Shown here: positions 56,001 through 64,000 of the stretch, piece after piece
Position numbering within the stretch: the first letter of the stretch is position 1
How the letters are laid out: each line of letters starts with the position of its first letter
DNA from: Durusdinium trenchii
Lineage: Eukaryota; Sar; Dinophyceae; Suessiales; Symbiodiniaceae
Direction of reading: 5' to 3'
Length of the DNA: 64,000 bases
Assembly (NCBI GenBank): GCA_963970005.1
Contig: CAXAMN010021696.1
Location: forward strand, 829,907 to 893,906
Position numbers and translations under genes: made by a program
Notes under the pieces: generated by a model
Told to the model about the DNA's origin: nothing
The model's database searches: none
The model's input: the letters and a program-made list of their open reading frames with translations, nothing else

Positions 56001-56587
56001 TAGCCTTCAAAACATGGTTTTTTTCATGGACAGTTCACCCCCAAACGACCCTGGCGACGTCTGGGTCGACCTTGAAATGTGACGACCTGGGCGGTTCGGG
56101 GAAAAAGCCCAACATCCAGAGGTGTCCAGCATCAGTTGGAAGGCTTTGGGAGCCTTCTTCTTCTTCTTCTTTCTTAAAGATTGGGGCGCATCTTCGAAGG
56201 CTGCACGACTTCAGGCATCTCAGCTCACATCTACAATCATCTCGAGGACGGGCCGGACCCGTCGTGCTTGGAGGAGGGCGGTCCAACGGCGACGACGGAC
56301 GACGGACATGATGCACGGTGGAAATACCAACGGCTTGCAGAGGCGTACAGGTAGTATCTAAGGGCCAGCTCTCCGCTTTTATGTGACTACGTGGTGTTTT
56401 GTTCTTTTGAAGACCCATGTATCCATGTGGCGGTGGCCCACTGGGCTTGTGGCTTTGGGTTAGCCTCTCTTGACCCTCCAATTATTCCTGACCAGGCCCA
56501 GGTGTTTCTTTTTGGGGCAACCGCGAGGAGTACGAGATTCTACGTGATGCGATCCTGGAGCTGCAAAGGGCAGACAGTCTCAAGTAG
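42875..56587 (+). CDS. PLP-dependent aminotransferase, class V (isopenicillin-N-epimerase-like), 19 exons
   Basis: Gene span. I assembled it from exons that each match the next part of this family, in order and in phase: 42875-42985, 43599-43721, 44419-44454, 44984-45092, 47169-47245, 48198-48236, 48732-48818, 49741-49779, 51004-51049, 51579-51641, 52310-52371, 52485-52522, 53787-53871, 54465-54515, 54736-54786, 54884-54936, 55609-55703, 56215-56246, 56528-56587. The total is about 418 codons, the usual length of the family. The family is fold-type I and uses PLP on amino or related sulfur/nitrogen substrates; the substrate here cannot be told. Every acceptor is AG followed by G. Donors are GT (6), GC (7), GA (4) and one GA or GC. 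The true start codon lies upstream of 42875 and was not found. The TAG at 56585-56587 is the likely stop. Confidence 0.85.
43153..43290. repeat. Fold-back repeat, about 40-bp arms
   Basis: Left arm (43156-43197) contains GGAACCCCAAACAACCAGAAA and the right arm (43245-43285) its near-perfect reverse complement, with about 50 bp between. It lies in the first intron of the aminotransferase. MITE-like; no target duplication identified. Confidence 0.75.
45481..45682 (+). repeat. GTGA/GTGAGA microsatellite
   Basis: Runs of GAGTGAGTGAGT and GTGAGGGAGTGAG, drifting into GAGTGTGAG units. It leads directly into the 42-bp minisatellite. The Ser/His-Thr-Leu ORFs across it are artefacts. Confidence 0.9.
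45690..46095 (+). repeat. 42-bp minisatellite with internal orientation switch
   Basis: From 45825 the unit (GAGGTTCACAAAGTGCTGTG block plus CCTGCCACGAAATCTGCACT block) repeats every 42 bp, for example at 45907 and 45949. From 45690 to about 45795 the same unit is present in the opposite orientation. Because 42 is a multiple of 3, all frames stay open, giving 14-residue repeat ORFs that I do not regard as genes. It lies in the aminotransferase intron between 45092 and 47169. Confidence 0.85.
46797..46894 (+). repeat. Dispersed element, copy 1
   Basis: ACACTAGGGGTTC at the left and GGCTAATTCGCTGCTATTT then CAGTGCATTCA at the right. The partner at 61049-61136 has the same ends and orientation with a divergent middle. 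Confidence 0.6.
47169..49779 (+). CDS. Aminotransferase exons 5-8 (central beta sheet)
   Basis: 47169-47245: VAMMSVTYGSTKKLVRKLAE, matching the family's VLxLxxAYGxVKK. 48198-48236: VDEAPLTFPLTDE. 48732-48818: AEILESLDSVLKPN then TTLVILDLIPSNAPF, the T-LVVxDHITS strand (His is Leu here, so the stacking residue differs). 49741-49779: VLPPEAIELCRSK. Donors are GC, GT, GT, GT. Joined, they read through the central sheet of the large domain without gaps relative to the family. Confidence 0.82.
47305..47425 (+). repeat. TA-rich microsatellite
   Basis: TATATA and TATATACATA units in an aminotransferase intron. Confidence 0.85.
48010..48095 (+). repeat. TAGTATC/TAGTATA tandem repeat
   Basis: Units of TAGTATCTAGTATA, about 10-12 bp, in an aminotransferase intron. 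Confidence 0.85.
51004..52522 (+). CDS. Aminotransferase exons 9-12 (PLP-binding core)
   Basis: 51004-51049: APDAFLLLDAAHGLLG, with the Asp that pairs with the PLP pyridine nitrogen. 51579-51641 ends EYPVDAVMTNC with its last codon split; 52310-52371 supplies HKWFCGAKGTALLHVSEPLQ. Joined they give NCHKW, whose Lys is the Schiff-base residue of this family. 52485-52522: EWLEPLVISHGYG. Donors are GC, GC, GA (or GC three bases later) and GC. All catalytic landmarks are intact, so the gene is probably functional. Confidence 0.85.
53033..53172 (+). repeat. GA and GAAAA microsatellite
   Basis: (GA)n passing into AAAAGAAAAG units. The Glu/Lys-Arg ORFs across it are artefacts. Confidence 0.9.
53787..56587 (+). 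CDS. Aminotransferase exons 13-19 (C-terminal small domain)
   Basis: 53787-53871: SDLPSGFYWPGLADWSSFLA, then LDEAMAFW, the family's FxWxGTxD segment (Thr replaced by Leu-Ala). 54465-54515: VGLDAARTYCNYMVRDA. 54736-54786: AMLLADAWGTDLGLPDR. 54884-54936: EEVLSTMALVRLPDFAA (a GAG triplet at 54881-54889 leaves the acceptor ambiguous by 3 or 6 bases). 55609-55703: TYEEAEAVQNALYTRNIEVP and KALSGKLYV. 56215-56246 completes VRISAHIYNHLE, the RISxxIYN motif. 56528-56587: EYEILRDAILELQRADSLK and TAG. Four of these donors are GA. Confidence 0.82.
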
Positions 56588-57231
56588 ACGTGCTTCTTCG
56601 GTCTGAAAGCAGCAGAGGACATCCTGACATCCTCATCTTCCCCTTTTGAACGTTTTTCAGAGGTTCGGAGAACATGTTCAAATGGATGGACGGGGGGGGG
56701 GATCGTGAACTTCGAAGTCATGTACTTGAAGGACTTGGAGGGTGGCTATGGCTCAATAACCCATCAAAACTGAGTGAACATGTGTGGGTAGATCCATCTC
56801 TGAATGAAACCTGCAGCCAGTGAGTACAAAGAGGGGCATGGATAAACACAGCTGAACATCAGTGCGTTGTTTTTTCACCATGAGGACAGCGAGGATAGAT
56901 CGCCCATGCTGACAGTCAGACCGATAATGTAGCGCAAATCCCGGTGATGGAAGATGAACAGCACATTTGCCCTTCTTTGTCGGTTGAAGTCCCTGATAAT
57001 TCCACGGCTTTTTGAAGCATCTTGCAACCCGCAATTGGCCCGCAAAGCGACACACTCTGCTCAAAGGTGAAGAGATTTAACACCTCAAAGCGACCATGTG
57101 AACTTCACCAAATCTCCTCACTCAAGTTCTACAGATTCACCCATCCCCCCAAACTCCGAATCTCTCGCCGCGGCTTGGATTTGACCCGCCGCGGCAAGAG
57201 CCGCCGAGAGACCTCTCTTCCACCCACGCGC

Positions 57232-57411
57232 CATGCGCGAGCCACGCTGGCGCTTCGACGCCCAACGCGTCGGGTCTCACCGCGGCGGCCGCCCCATGCT
57301 GGGCACGAATGACGTCGACCCGACCGGGTCTTCGGAGCCTGTACGGCCCAGCGGAGCGACCGACCGAGGGGAGCGATCCGGTTCGCGGGAGGCCATCTTT
57401 TGGACCAGCTC
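57232..57411 (+). CDS. Candidate exon, product unknown
   Basis: Open from an ATG at 57232 (MREPRWRFDAQRVGSHRGG) with strongly GC-ended codons to about SREAIFWT. The minus reading is less convincing. It lies between the aminotransferase stop and the kinase gene. No family recognised. Confidence 0.35.
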
Positions 57412-57417
57412 CAGGTT

Positions 57418-57546
57418 GATTCTGAAGAACTGACTGGTGCGACGAAAGCAGGGAATAAGGCAATGAGCCCCCTGTTTAGAGATTCTATTGGATCCAGCCA
57501 CCCTCAGCCACCCTGCTTTCGTCGCACCAGTCAGTTCTTCAGAATC
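57418..57546. repeat. Perfect 36-bp inverted repeat (hairpin)
   Basis: 57418-57453 and 57511-57546 are exact reverse complements over 36 bp, with a 57-bp loop. Arms begin GATTCTGAAGAACTGACTGG. No ORF inside. Confidence 0.95.
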
Positions 57547-57869
57547 TCCATCGATTCTTTGGTTGGATTCTGCGAGCGAAACCAGACTGAAGATGACAAG
57601 CAGAGACTGATTCAAATTCATGACTGATTCAAAGATGGCTTGAAACGCCGTGGGTGTGACTGTTGAGCTCCTAATTCTGGAGCTGGCGGAGAAAGGATCA
57701 AAGTCGGAGACAGGTGGCGTGGGGCAAGTTCGGCACCCCTTTGGAACTACTATGAACTACTGGTGCGGCAGATTTACATAGATTGGGGTGGTTGAAGTCG
57801 TGGTCAATGTAGGTCAATCTGGCAGTCGGAGTGTTTGGGATTTGGAGCTGCATGACTCATGACCGCAAG

Positions 57870-58045
57870 CAGACTCATCCACCAGCGGCGACCTGGGTAG
57901 ATCGGGTGGTCCGACAGACGCCCCAGCTGAGGTTGTCGCTCTTGGAAGCCAATCTTCAACCAAAGCCTTCCTGCGGCCGGGGAGCCCCGCCGGTCAGGAT
58001 GGCGATGACCTCCTGCAGCGGCTGGAGATGGAACAGCCAGAGTGG
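57870..58045 (+). CDS. Candidate exon, product unknown
   Basis: Follows an AG at 57868-57869 and ends TGG before a GT at 58046. It reads DAPAEVVALGSQSSTKAFL and GQDGDDLLQRLEMEQPEW, acidic and protein-like with balanced codons. It may belong to a small gene between the aminotransferase and the kinase, or to the 5' region of the latter. Confidence 0.4.
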
Positions 58046-59392
58046 GTTTGGTGAGACTCATCTTGGGTTCTATTGGCATCAGAATGGTTCAGATTTGTTC
58101 TTTCCAGAGGCTATTCCAAGTGTCTGGGTGCGACCCCGCATCCATTGGTCTGTGTCAAGTGGATATCGTGTGCCTGGACGTATCAGATAACAGAACTCTT
58201 GCAAAAAACTGGTAGCTATTCAAACACAAGCAGAGTAGCCCATTCATTTCCCATTCATTTTCCCAATCTACTAGCTGCGGGGCTTCCAGAACTCGTCCAC
58301 CTTCGGGACGTGAAGCAGTCGCCGCGGAACCGAGCCCGACTCGACTGAGGCTGGGAGCTGGTCATCGCCCCCATCGGCCTAGGCGGACGGCGGACGCGCT
58401 CCGGCCGTTGACTCGGCCGTTGACTCGGCGGTGCGACGGGGCGAGAGCTGGCGGGGTCGTCGATGTCTGCAGGCATCAAAGAGACCGATGTCTCACAAGC
58501 GCTGGCGGTGAGGGGAGCCTCAGTTCCTTTTTGGCCTGCGAAATGAATCGAATCCAGTAGCACTGAGTCTGGTGATGGCACTGAGTCCGGTCCCTCAAAC
58601 CTCCCCGCTCCCCCGCTCTGCAGTGGATCCCTGTTCCTTGGGACGCTGCGAAGCGATGCGAAGCGATGCGGCGCCCAGGCACGGACGGGTGAGGCACGTG
58701 AAGATGACCAATCCACCGGTCCGTGCCTTAGCCGAGCGAAACACGGGCGATGCGGGAGGGAGGGAGCTCCTTGCGGGGACGTGGGGCGTGGCTCTCTTGG
58801 TCTTGTGGGAATGGTTGATGTTCAGACAGCTCAAGTGGGGAAAGGAACCAACATGCCGGACCTGGGATTGAGCCCCCCTTGAAACGACCACGTCGTGCGA
58901 GATCTTCGGAAGTGAACACTGCTTCTACCATATGCTGCAAGGATATGGTCTTCCCGCAGCTTCTCCTTTGCGGCTTTCTGCGCTCCTAGATTCTGAGCAC
59001 CTACCACCATGACAGCACGGAGAACATGCGCACGGACGCACAGACCACTCATGACTTTTCCAAGATCTTTTCTAGGTATTTCCCACGTCGACCATCGGGC
59101 AGAAACAACACGCTATAGTCACGGTGCGGATGATTTGGCCTTTCCAGCTTCGAACACCGACCGGTCCGGTCCGACGCCTGTTCACCACCCCAAACGAGCC
59201 AACGAGCAGCTCCAAGGACCCACAACTCACCCCCTCTCCAGGGGCTCAGGGACTCGGCTGAACCCAATCGGCTCTTGCGCAGCTTCACGCCACACAGACG
59301 GTCGACAGCCACAGTCCCCACGCGACCGCGAGCCGCGTCACCCGGGCGGAACGGGAACAGCCGTCCGCCGTTGCTCGGCTCGCGTCGTCTGC

Positions 59393-62300
59393 ATGGTGCG
59401 GCTGTTGGGGCTGACGGGTCCCATTGCCTGTGGCAAGTCGACGGTGAGCGAACGGCTGGCTGCAGGAGGTGGGGTGTGGGATGGCCGGGGTGCTGGCGGG
59501 GTTGGTGGGAGGAGCCGGGTTTTGAGGCGCCTGAGGTGCTGGCCTACCAGTTACTCAATGATTTTGCACTACAAAACCAGGGTGAGGGTTGCTCATGACT
59601 CATAAGTAGTTCCTGGAATTGTGGAGCCAACATGGGGCTTGCGCCAGGCTGTAGGGCTTTCACATCTGAAAGACATGATGGTTCTCTAACCACGTAGCGG
59701 GTCCAGTCGCGTGTAGAATCTGGGGTTGCCAATCAATCTGCTTGGGCACAAACCAGATCTGTGGAGACGTGAGCTGTTCCGCAGACACGTCTTTCACGAA
59801 ATCCTGACAGCATCTGAAAGCAAGGTCCGAGCGTACCTGGTTGGTTTCAAAAGGAAAGTGCTGGAGGAAAAAAGCACCCCTGACCATCCCAGAGACTTTG
59901 TACTCATCCGGGCTTGAAGTTCCCTGACTTGCTGTCAGGCTGGCCCGTGGTGGATGCTGACAAGATTGCCCATGAGCTGCTTTCTGATCGCGCAGGCTGG
60001 GGTCTGGTGTCTTGTGGGCAGCCTTGCGCCAGGCACTTTCATGGACCGGGGCTTGCATTTGACTTGGATGTTCATGCGGGACCTGGAGGTTCCAGGGTCC
60101 AAGCCCCCCAAGCTCCAAGGTTCCCGGGTCTATGGAGGATCAGAGATCTCTTTTTCTTTGAGCCAAGATCGGATGAAGTCCACATTGGTCCACCATCGAT
60201 CCGAAGGAATCCTCCAAACCACGAGTCCACCATTCGGCCACCCAAGTGGTGATGTTTTGAGGGGGTGCTTCGCTTCTACCGAACACATCGGCAAACACAT
60301 ATACCGAACAGATCCGCACAGCCACTTTGGTTGGTTGACTCATCCCCACGTCATTCTCACAAGCATGACTGCCATGACCCATCGAACAGTCCCGGAGGTT
60401 CCCAACCGTTTCCGAAAAACCCAGTCCGCTTTGGATGGCTGTGTGGCTGTGTGGTGCTTTTGGATGACTTCGCAGACACCTCTCTCTCTCTATAGATATT
60501 ATCGATGATATATTGATATTAAACATAAACCATATAGAGATTAATATTTATAACCCTAGCCTTCAAAGACCATGAACAGAATGGTTGACCGGATGGTGTA
60601 GTAGTGTAAAAATCCTTAGTAAAACAATGGTTCTTTGGCAAAGACCATTAAAACACAGGTTGCTCGAATCCTATATTTGCATATATATATATATATACAC
60701 ATATGCTAGCGATGGCGAACCCCCCGAAGTGTCCTCTTCGTTGCCTTGGCCGAGTGCACCAGCGGATTCTCCGCCTGATCAATACTCGCGGTTTGCTCCC
60801 TCGGCCGGTTTGCAACCCGCCGGCCTTGCGTGGACAGGCCGCGTGCACCGGCGCGTGGTGGCGGAGTTTGGCCAAGAGGTCCTGACGGATGGCGCCATCG
60901 ACCGTGAAAAGCTGGGAGACTTGAAGTGAAGAGCGGGTGAGCCACCGACGCGCACGGTCCACGGATGGCGCGCGATGAGAAGGCGCCGTGAAAGGCGACT
61001 CTGTGCGGCTCTTTGGATGGTGAAGGAGTCCTTGTGATGCGTGTGGTAACACTAGGGGTTCCTTACGGTAGGTGTTAAGGACGGGAGGTTCTCGTCGGCG
61101 CGTTTGGCTAATTCGCTGCTATTTACAGCGCATTCACCTCGAGATCTTCGAAGTGTATTTCCACCACTGCGCTGGCTCGCTCTCGTTGTGGTTCCGTGCA
61201 GATTTTCTGACTTGGTGATCACTTTTCGTGGCATGCGCAAGGGAAACCCCGTGGTTTGGTGGTCTAAAGTCGACTTTTCGTGACAGGCGCCGGAGATCGG
61301 AGTGTTTTATGTCGATGTGCAGATCTCGTGGCAGGTGCGTGACTTTGGGGGGTGGTCTTCCCTGCTCTCACTTCGTCACAGGTGGAGTGAATCGTGACTT
61401 TTGGACACGTTGTTTGTTTTCAAAAGTCGGAGGACGTCTCAAGCGAAAGCTGCGTATTTGGCTCTTGCTGCGAATCACCTTGGCAGGGCTGCGCAATGTG
61501 AATCTTGATGTGCAGATTTCATGGCAGGCGCAGTACTTTGTGGACCTTGAGATGCAGATTCCGTGGCAGGAGCAACACTTTGTGGACCTTGACGTGTGGA
61601 TTTCGTGGCGCAGTACTTTGTGGACCTTGAAGTGCAGATTTTGTGGCAGGGCAGCACTTTGTGAACCTTGAAGTGCAGAGTTCGTGGGCTTTGTGAACCT
61701 TGAAGTGCAGATTTCTCAACAGGCACAACACTTTGTGGACCTTGACATGTGGATTTCGAGGCAGGCGTAACACTTTGCGGACCTTGAGGTGCAGATTTTG
61801 TGGCAGGCGCTGTACTGGAGTGCAGATTTCGTGGTGGGCCTTGAAGTGCAGATGTCGTGGGAGGCACAGCTTTGTACCTCTAGACTCTAGACCTTTCGAA
61901 CTCGGGGCCTAGACCCTCTTCTAAGCTTACAGCTGGCTTTTGAACCTCCACCATCACCACCTTTATCACCACCTTCATCACCACCTTCATTATTACCTTC
62001 ATCACCACCTTCATCACCACCATCAGTCGCCATCATCACCACCATCTCCACCACCATCATCATCATCGTCCACCACCAGCAACACCTTCACCAAGACCTC
62101 CACCCACCACTGCCACCACCGTGTTTTTTACGTTCCATGTGGGTCTCTTGCGGGGCATAGATGCACAGTGGTCGTCCGTCGCTGACAAACAACTCAAACA
62201 GGTCACCCATCGAACAAAAAAATGCGATGGAGCAACGACACCAGCGGAAGTGCAATCCTTCGATTTTAGACAATTTCAAGTGGTGAACATCCAGATTTCA

Positions 62301-63692
62301 AACCTGTCAGTTGTAGGCTGGAAACAGCTGGGGCTGACTGGGAGTTCTCGCAGATGGAGATTTTCTCAAAACACATTGAACCACTTCTCATTGTTTTGGC
62401 ATGATCGACAGAATCTCGAGTTTCAACTTTTAAGATGTTTTGATCGAATTTTACCTGTAACATGTCGTATATTTTAGATTTATCCCGCTCACTTATTCTC
62501 AATGACAGGGGAACCTTACACAGGTTTTCCTCCGCACACAGGAACGCAGTACAATTTGATGTTTCTTTGCACTAACCGTTTGCACTATCTTAGTGCCATG
62601 TGCACACTCATCATGAATCGTTTTTTCATACCTCATCATGCATGGCCTCATCCTGCGTCCTTCCGATCGCACGCACGGTGCGAGGAAAGATCGTCTTTGG
62701 TGATCCTCGAAAGCGAAGGAAGCTGGACCAGGTGCCTGGTCCGCAAGGCTTGCAAAGCAATGGAAAAAAACACCGTGAAAAACAGGTTAACTAGAAGCGA
62801 TGGCCTCCAACCTACTAGCGGTGGGCGATGGCCTATTGTTTCATTTTTGGACCCAACAGAAGTGTGAAGAAGGGAGGACTCAGAGGTGAAGAAATCATGC
62901 TTCTTTGCCCAGCAGCTTTGCGTGGGAAAACATGCATCGGAGTTCGAGTGTTCAACCCGAAAGCTGATCAACTCCGATTTCTTTCCCCCCAAACCAGGGT
63001 GAATGAACTGGCTTCTGCTTGTCACACACCACCTGCGGATTTTCGTGGTTCTTGTTCTCCCCTTGTGGGGTGTGGAGTTGACCTCGTTTTGGTGTGAAAT
63101 CCTCAAAGCAAGGGTTGTTCCGGATTGGTATGAGCATCAAGGGTGATTGGACTCTTAGTGCCGCACAAAAAAAACCTGCACCGCCACCGCCCCGTGGCCG
63201 GGTTCCGGCGGGTTCGGGATCGAAGGCGACGCACATGGCCATTCTGTGGGCCATTCTGCAGAAGACCCTGGCTTTCATGTTGCAAGGCGGTGGGTGTGGG
63301 GGGCAAGGTGCTGGAAGGGCTGGGAGACTGAGATGAAGACTGGGAGACTGAGATGGAGGGAAGTGATCAGGGAGATCTTGGGGGGTTTTGGTTGGATTTT
63401 CTTCGGAGGTATGACATCCAGACATCCACATTCAACTCACAGATGCCTACAGGCAAAAACCACCTCAAGGGGGGGGAACAGTTCCAAAGAACTAAAAACT
63501 AAGGGACTGGACACCCATGCCGACTTGCTTGGGTCTTTCCGCCGACCCAAAGACCAGACTTCTCCGAAGCCCCGGAGGGTCGAAGCGTCCGAGGTCATGG
63601 GACGATCGTGTTGGACGTGCCACTCTTGCTGAAGTTCCCGTTGCTCCGACGTCTCTGCCTGTCGGCGGTCTTGGTGGTCGTGCTGCTCCTTG
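59393..63692 (+). CDS. coaE: Dephospho-CoA kinase, six exons seen, 3' end beyond window
   Basis: Phosphorylates the 3'-hydroxyl of dephospho-CoA with ATP, the last step of CoA synthesis. Exons: 59393-59468 (ATG, then GLTGPIACGKST, the P-loop), 59939-59995 (WPVVDADKIAHELL, with the catalytic Asp of the DAD motif), 60838-60915 (RRVVAEFGQEVLTDGAIDRE), 62685-62731 (GKIVFGDPRKRRKLDQ), 63226-63289 (ATHMAILWAILQK, the THP helix with Pro replaced by Met), and 63594 to about 63692 (HGTIVLDVPLLLKFPLL, the VVLDxPLLFE strand). All junctions keep phase. Donors: GT, GC at 59996 (or GT at 60002, adding two residues), GA at 60916, GT, GT. All acceptors are AG-G. About 60-70 C-terminal residues, with the lid region, must lie past 64000. 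The start fits the family, whose P-loop is close to residue 10. Confidence 0.88.
61049..61136 (+). repeat. Dispersed element, copy 2
   Basis: Partner of 46797-46894, same orientation, in intron 3 of the dephospho-CoA kinase gene. Confidence 0.6.
61500..61870 (-). repeat. 42-bp minisatellite, second locus, inverted
   Basis: The same 42-bp unit as 45825-46095 in the opposite orientation, several diverged copies. The unique flank also matches in reverse: 61160-61480 against 46110-46335 (CGCTCTCGTTGTGGT and GTCTCAAGCGAAAGCTGCG blocks). Intron 3 of the kinase gene. Minus-strand 14-residue repeat ORFs are artefacts. Confidence 0.85.
61955..62110 (+). repeat. CATCACCAC trinucleotide-type repeat
   Basis: Runs of ACCACCTTCATC and CACCACCATCAT. 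The His-rich ORF across it is an artefact. Kinase intron 3. Confidence 0.9.
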
Positions 63693-64000
63693 GACATCGT
63701 TAAGGACTGTTCGGGTCGATTCGGGCGGTTCGAATTTGGAAGTGGGTGTTTGGCATTGGTTTGAGGGTGAGGTGGGGAGCAAAGCTCTACGCTCCAAGCA
63801 CCGGTGCTCGCTCCAAGCACCGTCCGGAATTGCTTCGCATCTTTGGGATGCGAAACCGTGCGGTTAACCAGAGCCATAGCCTTCAAGCTCCCTGAAGTGC
63901 CGTTTCGCGCCGTTTCCCATTTTCCAGGTCGAGTCTTTTGAACCTCCACCTGGATCTTCCAACTGTGCAACATTTCGGCCTTCTCATCCCAAAAACCAAC

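Noticed and set aside
61475..61867. Minus-strand repeat ORFs of 84-130 codons
   Set aside because: Same 42-bp minisatellite inverted, inside an intron of the kinase gene.
1..64000. tRNA, rRNA or spliced-leader RNA genes
   Set aside because: I looked for cloverleaf-like arms and for a leader followed by a GT donor and found none I could support; a covariance-model scan was not possible.

Overview
The window looks like nuclear DNA of a dinoflagellate (Symbiodiniaceae-like). Three things support this. (1) In two spliced genes I could reconstruct exon by exon, all 23 acceptors are AG followed by G, and the donors are a mix of GT, GC and GA, which is the known dinoflagellate pattern. (2) The intronless leucine-rich-repeat genes carry, 10-100 nt upstream of their start codons, a short sequence resembling the 3' end of the dinoflagellate spliced leader (CCATTTTGGCTCAAG). 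This is expected for genes reinserted from mRNA. (3) Intact and decayed paralogues are densely interleaved. Taxonomy is inferred from these features only.

Compartment 1 (1 to about 29.8 kb) is an array of intronless genes for BspA-like (LRR_5) leucine-rich-repeat proteins of about 400 residues. Each has an N-terminal region of about 95 residues that looks beta-grasp/ubiquitin-like. I distinguish five types: A (2135, 19245), B (17795), C (24557), D (26643) and E (28022). Four genes are intact (2135, 17795, 19245, 28022). C at 24557 has two compensating indels. D at 26643 has one frameshift and one stop. About ten further loci are fragments, several on the minus strand. Two unrecognised protein families (called X and Y here), a dispersed element of 0.55-0.9 kb (R1) and a repeat called S lie between them. 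A 2.8-kb segment (1840-4635) recurs at 18993-21761. The order C-D-E-R1 recurs three times, once inverted.

Compartment 2 (about 31-64 kb) holds sparse, intron-rich sequence. A class V, isopenicillin-N-epimerase-like PLP aminotransferase domain can be assembled from 19 exons over 42875-56587 (+). A dephospho-CoA kinase begins at 59393 (+) and runs off the right end with six exons seen. Between 31 and 42.3 kb there are GC-rich coding-like islands whose strand and product I cannot settle, and a His-rich repeat ORF broken by an assembly gap. Introns hold microsatellites, a 42-bp minisatellite family and fold-back repeats.

The two compartments show no functional link. Compartment 1 reads as a rapidly duplicating repertoire of presumably intracellular LRR proteins. 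Compartment 2 holds ordinary metabolic genes, head to tail, as is usual in dinoflagellate gene clusters. Two 10-base N gaps (11948-11957, 33014-33023) sit in repetitive sequence, so local order there is uncertain.
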